Assembly (NCBI GenBank): GCA_947172415.1
Contig: OX359190.1
Span: 2,232,001 to 2,296,000, forward strand
DNA from: Chondrosia reniformis
Taxonomy: Eukaryota > Porifera > Demospongiae > Chondrillida > Chondrillidae
Reading direction: 5' to 3'
Length of the DNA: 64,000 nucleotides
The notes beneath the pieces were generated by a model. It was not told the origin of the DNA, made no database searches, and worked only from the letters and a program-made list of their open reading frames with translations. Of this stretch, positions 59,601-64,000 are shown one piece after another. Positions within the stretch are counted from its first letter, which is position 1. Every line of letters starts with the position of its first letter. The position numbers and the translations under genes were made by a program.

Positions 59601-62600
59601 CAAGGAAGACTCTATTCTACTAGTACATATATCAAGTACACAGGGAGACTCTATTCTACTAGTACATATATCAAGTACACAAGGAAGACTCTATTCTACT
59701 AGTACATATATCAAGTACACAAGGAAGACTCTATTCTACTAATACATACGTATATCAAGTACACAGGGAGACTCTATTCTACTAGTACATATATCAAGTA
59801 CACAGGGAGACTCTATTCTACTAGTACATATATCAAGTACACAAGGAAGACTCTATTCTACTAATACATACGTATCAAGTACACAAGGAAGACTCTATTC
59901 TACTAGTACATATATCAAGTACACAGGGAAGACTCTATTCTACTAGTACATATATCAAGTACACAAGGAAGACTCTATTCTACTAGTACATATATCAAGT
60001 ACACAAGGAAGACTCTATTCTACTAATACATATATCAAGTACACAAGGAAGACTCTATTCTACTAGTACATATATCAAGTACACAAGGAAGACTCTATTC
60101 TACTAGCACATATATCAAGTACACAGGGAGACTCTATTCTACTAATACATATATCAAGTACACAGGGAGACTCTATTCTACTAGTACATATATCAAGTAC
60201 ACAAGGAAGACTCTATTCTACTAGTACATATATCAAGTACACAGGGAAGACTCTATTCTACTAGTACATATATCAAGTACACAGGGAAGACTCTATTCTA
60301 CTAATACATATATCAAGTACACAGGAAGACTCTATTCTACTAGTACATATATCAAGTACACAAGGGAGACTCTATTCTACTAGTACATATATCAAGTACA
60401 CAAGGAAGACTCTATTCTACTAGTACATATATCAAGTACACAAGGAAGACTCTATTCTACTAGTACATATATCAAGTACACAGGGAGACTCTATTCTACT
60501 AGTACATATATCAAGTACACAGGGAGACTCTATTCTACTAGTACATATATCAAGTACACAGGGAAGACTCTATTCTACTAGTACATATATCAAGTACACA
60601 GGGAAGACTCTATTCTACTAGTACATATATCAAGTACACAGGGAAGACTCTATTCTACTAGTACATATATCAAGTACACAGGGAGACTCTATTCTACTAG
60701 TACATATATCAAGTACACAAGGAAGACATACATTCAGATCTCCAGACAAGTTTGTGAGTGACTATTTTCTCCGTGTCCGAATCATCTGACTCTTCTGTCA
60801 TGCACAGTGGAGTCACCTGGGTCCAGTATTGGAGCTCAGTCTCCCGGACAACCCTACTCCTTCGATCATAACACTAAATGAGACAAGAATACATCAAAGT
60901 TGATGTTACCATGGTAACTAGTGTACTATAATTTGTATAAAAGAGTTATATTGTACGTATATACACACATATGACAAACATAACTAATGATTGTGACAGA
61001 ATTTAAGTACATACGTACGTATATCAAAGTAATCAAAACTGATATACAGCAAGTAATCAAGGTCGAACATTATGAAAACGTTAATGCTAAGAAAGGAAGT
61101 CTGATTTTAACCACCAAACTAAAGTTATCCCATGGAAGTTTCATTATACTCTTTACTTACTAGATGTAATATGAGAGATAAGTTTATTGGAGCTATCCGC
61201 AACAAAATTGAGCTAGATTAAACGTTTCGACCCGTAGGTCTTCATCAGCAGTAACGAGGATTTTTCATTTTGAAAAGATTTTTTATTCTACTTTAATTAT
61301 TTTTATCTTATTCAATTTTTCAACTCCTGTCACCTTTCCTCTATTTAAACCAACTCTGTAATCCTATTCCTCATTACTGCTGATGAAGACCTACGGGTCG
61401 AAACGTTCAATCTAGCTCAATTTTGTTGCGGATAGCTCCAATAAACTTATCTTTCATAATGAACGCAACTAAAATTACCCCCTATATGTAATATGTATGT
61501 TTCCATGTATAATAATTAACCATAATTTAATTAATAAATAAATAATTAGCCATGATCTAATTAATCACAACTACGTACGTACGTAGATTAAAATTAAAGA
61601 TCTACAAATTTGATAATGCACATCTAATACGTAATTGTACATATATACAGTGGCAACTACTTAATGTACGTACCACTACTTAATATGCTAAATTGCCAAA
61701 TAGGCCACAAAAATCCCAAAACATTTTATTATTACACTTGTCACAACCATGTAGATATCCAAATCCTTACTCTCTGCTGACGAGCTCTATACTTCCTCTT
61801 CTTCTTCTGAATGGCCGCCTTCTCCTTGTGCTCCGGTAGTTCCTCAATCCCTATCCTTCTCCTCGACTCATAATAGCGATGGGCTGCCCCTTTAGTAAAA
61901 TGGATGAATAATAATCAAAAAGTGATAATTAAACCACAAATATCTCTTCTTAAGTATCATATCAAGTAAAGTGTGTATGCAAGAATTCACAAAATAAAGA
62001 CAAAGATTCCCAGGGTCACTGATGAAGGGTGAAATTCTCAGAAACAGCTGTCTGGCCCAGTGGAGCAAAAGAAGAAAGAGAAAACTCCTGTATCCTCATC
62101 CAGAGCTCTAACCGGTTTAGTTCCCAATAGGCTTTAGAATAGGCATACGTAGCACATAGGAAAGTGGTGTATTAGATTATTCATATACGTACATACGTAC
62201 ATACATATATTAAGCAAGAACTAATAAAACAACCCCTATATGAAAAGGCTATGTACAGGCTGCATATTTCTAATGTTATAGCACTTGGACATAAAGCAAA
62301 CATCTTGAAAGTGTACACTATAAAAGTCCATGATTTGGCTTACTTTTAATGTCCTTAGGGTCGTATAACCCCATATGGTCTTGTGTAATCTTCTCAATCA
62401 AACTCTCAGTCATCCTCTGGTTTTGTGGACTAGCAAACCTGAAATCAGACAAACATTGCACAATCATTGAAATGAAAGATGCTTAAATTATAAGTTTAAT
62501 ATAATCCGTTTTTTTTCAATTCACACGGAAACTAAAATTGGTTTAATACATAGACATTGACTGTTCAATAAACATTCCATATTGTATATAAGATATGCAT

Positions 62601-63986
62601 AAGTGAATGTATAAATGCCATTTTCTATATTAATATTATAGTAATTGGAATGCACTCAGAATGCCTACCTTTCGTTCACATTAAACTCTAGACCAAGCGA
62701 GTTGTATAATCCTCTGATTTTACTCTATAGAAGATATTGCCATAGCAACACATTATGTACAGTACGTATGAATAACATTCCCGTAATAATACGGACACTG
62801 TACATGATTAATATTACTGCTAGTACTTGGGTCAAAGTCGGTCTACATTTGTTCATAAACATTTCAGTATATGAAAATATTCAAAATATTTTCAATTTCA
62901 ATCTCAAAACCTTTTACCTTTCAGTCAACTTATACTCCTACTCAAAAAAGCCACTTCATCCTCACATACCGAAATCAAAATATCTCAAATTACATTTACA
63001 GTATGTACATTCATCGTAAATCACTCATTCATTCTCATTAAATTTTGCCCCACAAAGGTTCTATTACAACGCACGCTCCCTCTCTGGCCCTGGACCTGGA
63101 AATGTACCACATTTAACACCCTGCCAGTGCCTTGTAAACCCAACACGGGTCGGGCTATTCTTTACTGTTCTTTTCAGCATTATTATAGCATGTCACATAA
63201 ATATTTTCAGTTTCAGTGGTCAGTTACGTATAACACATTACTGGTTTTAAAGGAGAAGGAGTTAAGGTATCTCTGCCAACAAGCAGGCTGTAAGCGTCAC
63301 ACAGGACTGCATGCAGAACTTGGGGGGGGGGGGGGGGAAATGAAAATTTTCCAAATTTAGTGGGGGGAGGGGGGCAATGGTATGAGGGTGGGATGCGTCA
63401 GTTTAGGGGGTTCCCAAAAGTCTAGGAGGGGGAGGGGAGGGCATAATCAATCCCCTCCCTCTATGCAGCCCTGAGCGTGTGAAATTGGACTTACACAGAG
63501 ATCTCGAGGTAGTTTCTTTGACTTTTTTGAAGATGAGCTATTTTGAGACACTGGACTCGCTGTCTGTACAGTGATACAGTTTACAGCCGAAGCCCCGGGG
63601 CTGGGGTTATCTAGAAGGGTGGGAGTCGAGGCTGTTACTGACGCAGCATCCACATGGTCTTCAACTGCTCGCTGCTGGATTAAGGAGTTGAGAGTCCTCT
63701 CGATTGCGTCAAGGCGATTGGTTATAGACTCAAACTGCTGCGCCAGGTGTATTTGAGTGTGTATCTGCTCCAAAGCTTGCTGTTGGGCGCTCAATATCTC
63801 GCTCAAGCTACAACTGCTGGCAAGAGACAAAAGAGTGGCATTCCTATCAGTCGCTGAGTGATCGGTGACGTGTGAGAGGGGAGCCGGCGGAGCCAACGTA
63901 GTCGATGATTCCTCGCGATCACCCGAGGACGTAACTAGCGTAACACCAGAAGAAACGGAGGCGACTGAATTGGAAGCGGAGGACAT
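53660..63986 (-). CDS. Conserved nuclear-type protein resembling C14orf93, 7 exons
   Basis: Exons in transcript order: 63986-63495, 62724-62669, 62438-62344, 61889-61771, 60873-60732, 54902-54636, 53778-53660 (TAG). They sum to 1290 nt, 429 residues, phases consistent. The N-terminus is Ser/Thr-rich, then a probable coiled coil (EILSAQQQALEQIHTQIHLA, ITNRLDAIERTLNSL) and a basic stretch (SSKKSKKL). The centre is conserved: RMTESLIEKI, YDPKDIK, RYYESRRR, KKRKYRARQQR, YWTQVTPLCMTEESDSDT, THKLVWRSEFLNQFIQKIDGRL. Spacing and residues recall the C-terminal half of vertebrate C14orf93 (LWNDVTEELMSDEEDS) and many unnamed cnidarian and sponge proteins. The similarity is by eye, and the function is unknown. 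The basic middle suggests nuclear or nucleic-acid-binding use. Intron 5 (54903-60731) is nearly all minisatellite. Confidence 0.82.
54930..60726. repeat. 39/40-bp minisatellite filling intron 5, ~145 units
   Basis: Units contain TACTAGTACATATATCAAGT and ACACA[A/G]GG[A]AGACTCTATT. Length alternates between 39 and 40 bp by one A or G in the ACACAAGGAAG segment. A few units carry TACGTA insertions. On the coding strand the array begins within about 5 nt of the donor (60731) and ends about 30 nt before the acceptor at 54903. Confidence 0.97.
61176..61452. repeat. Foldback element with hammerhead-like hairpin core, best preserved
   Basis: Arms of about 85 bp are nearly perfect inverted copies, from agataagtttattggagct to ccaataaacttatct, with a ~110-bp spacer. 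Each arm carries CTGATGA, A, GACC, UACG, GGTC, GAAACGTT next to the spacer, on opposite strands. It lies in intron 4 of the minus-strand gene. Confidence 0.88.
61985..62190 (+). repeat. Dispersed ~235-bp repeat, diverged copy
   Basis: Copy of the family at 3285-3522 with a shorter A/G-rich middle, in intron 3 of the minus-strand gene. Confidence 0.7.
63308..63473. mobile_element. MITE with CAGG[G/A]CTGCAT inverted ends, G-rich
   Basis: Starts CAGGACTGCATGCAGAACTT and ends ATGCAGCCCTG; related to the element at 19163-19335. It contains G runs up to about 13 nt. It lies in intron 1 of the minus-strand gene. Confidence 0.65.
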
Positions 63987-64000
63987 AATATCGTAAATCA

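Noticed and set aside
54930..60726. Regular ~40-bp repeats that could suggest a CRISPR array
   Set aside because: There are no variable spacers; the repeats are directly head-to-tail, lie inside a spliced intron and the genome is animal.
62645..63019. 124-codon plus-strand open frame
   Set aside because: It overlaps exon 2 of the well-supported minus-strand gene and is AT-rich intronic sequence.

Overview
This is a AT-rich stretch of an animal nuclear genome. Introns have GT..AG borders, and several genes belong to animal-specific families: NAB, MBD5/6 and enhancer of polycomb. Compact multi-exon genes, many minisatellites, Penelope-like elements and foldback elements fit an early-branching marine invertebrate. 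A sponge is my best guess from general impression, not a measured placement.

Layout. 1-1119 (minus): 5' part of a NAB-type EGR corepressor. 1224-6798 (plus): an MBD5/6-like protein in 8 exons, MBD at the N-terminus and PWWP near the C-terminus, 104 bp from the NAB start and divergent from it. 7671-19721 (plus): enhancer of polycomb in 13 exons. 20510-40701: about 20 kb of a 169-bp satellite interleaved with six copies of a ~1.1-kb core; one core holds a 2.8-kb LINE with a 7-bp target-site duplication. 40702-41160 (minus): a broken Penelope-like RT fragment. 41391-45759 (plus): a 10-exon single-pass membrane protein. 46125-47452: a 38-bp minisatellite. 47713-52712: a long inverted repeat enclosing a complete 3-exon membrane sulfotransferase gene; its right arm carries a nested foldback element. 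53660-63986 (minus): a 7-exon conserved protein resembling C14orf93, with one intron filled by ~5.8 kb of 39/40-bp repeats.

I built the five complete gene models by matching splice phases by hand. All five close on a multiple of three with no internal stop: 996, 872, 448, 445 and 429 residues. The first three genes are all chromatin or transcription regulators: NAB recruits repressors to EGR factors, MBD5/6 proteins act with the BAP1 PR-DUB deubiquitinase, and EPC is the scaffold of NuA4/TIP60.

The most unusual signal is a set of tandem repeats whose unit contains the exon-intron junction itself. EPC exon 7 is followed by six copies of its own splice donor at 37-bp spacing. EPC exon 8 is followed by four at 36-bp spacing, all in frame and open. 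MBD exon 3 is followed by eight 30-bp units in which the donor G is changed to A in all but the first. Several other introns carry minisatellites close to their 5' splice site, and one is almost entirely repeat.
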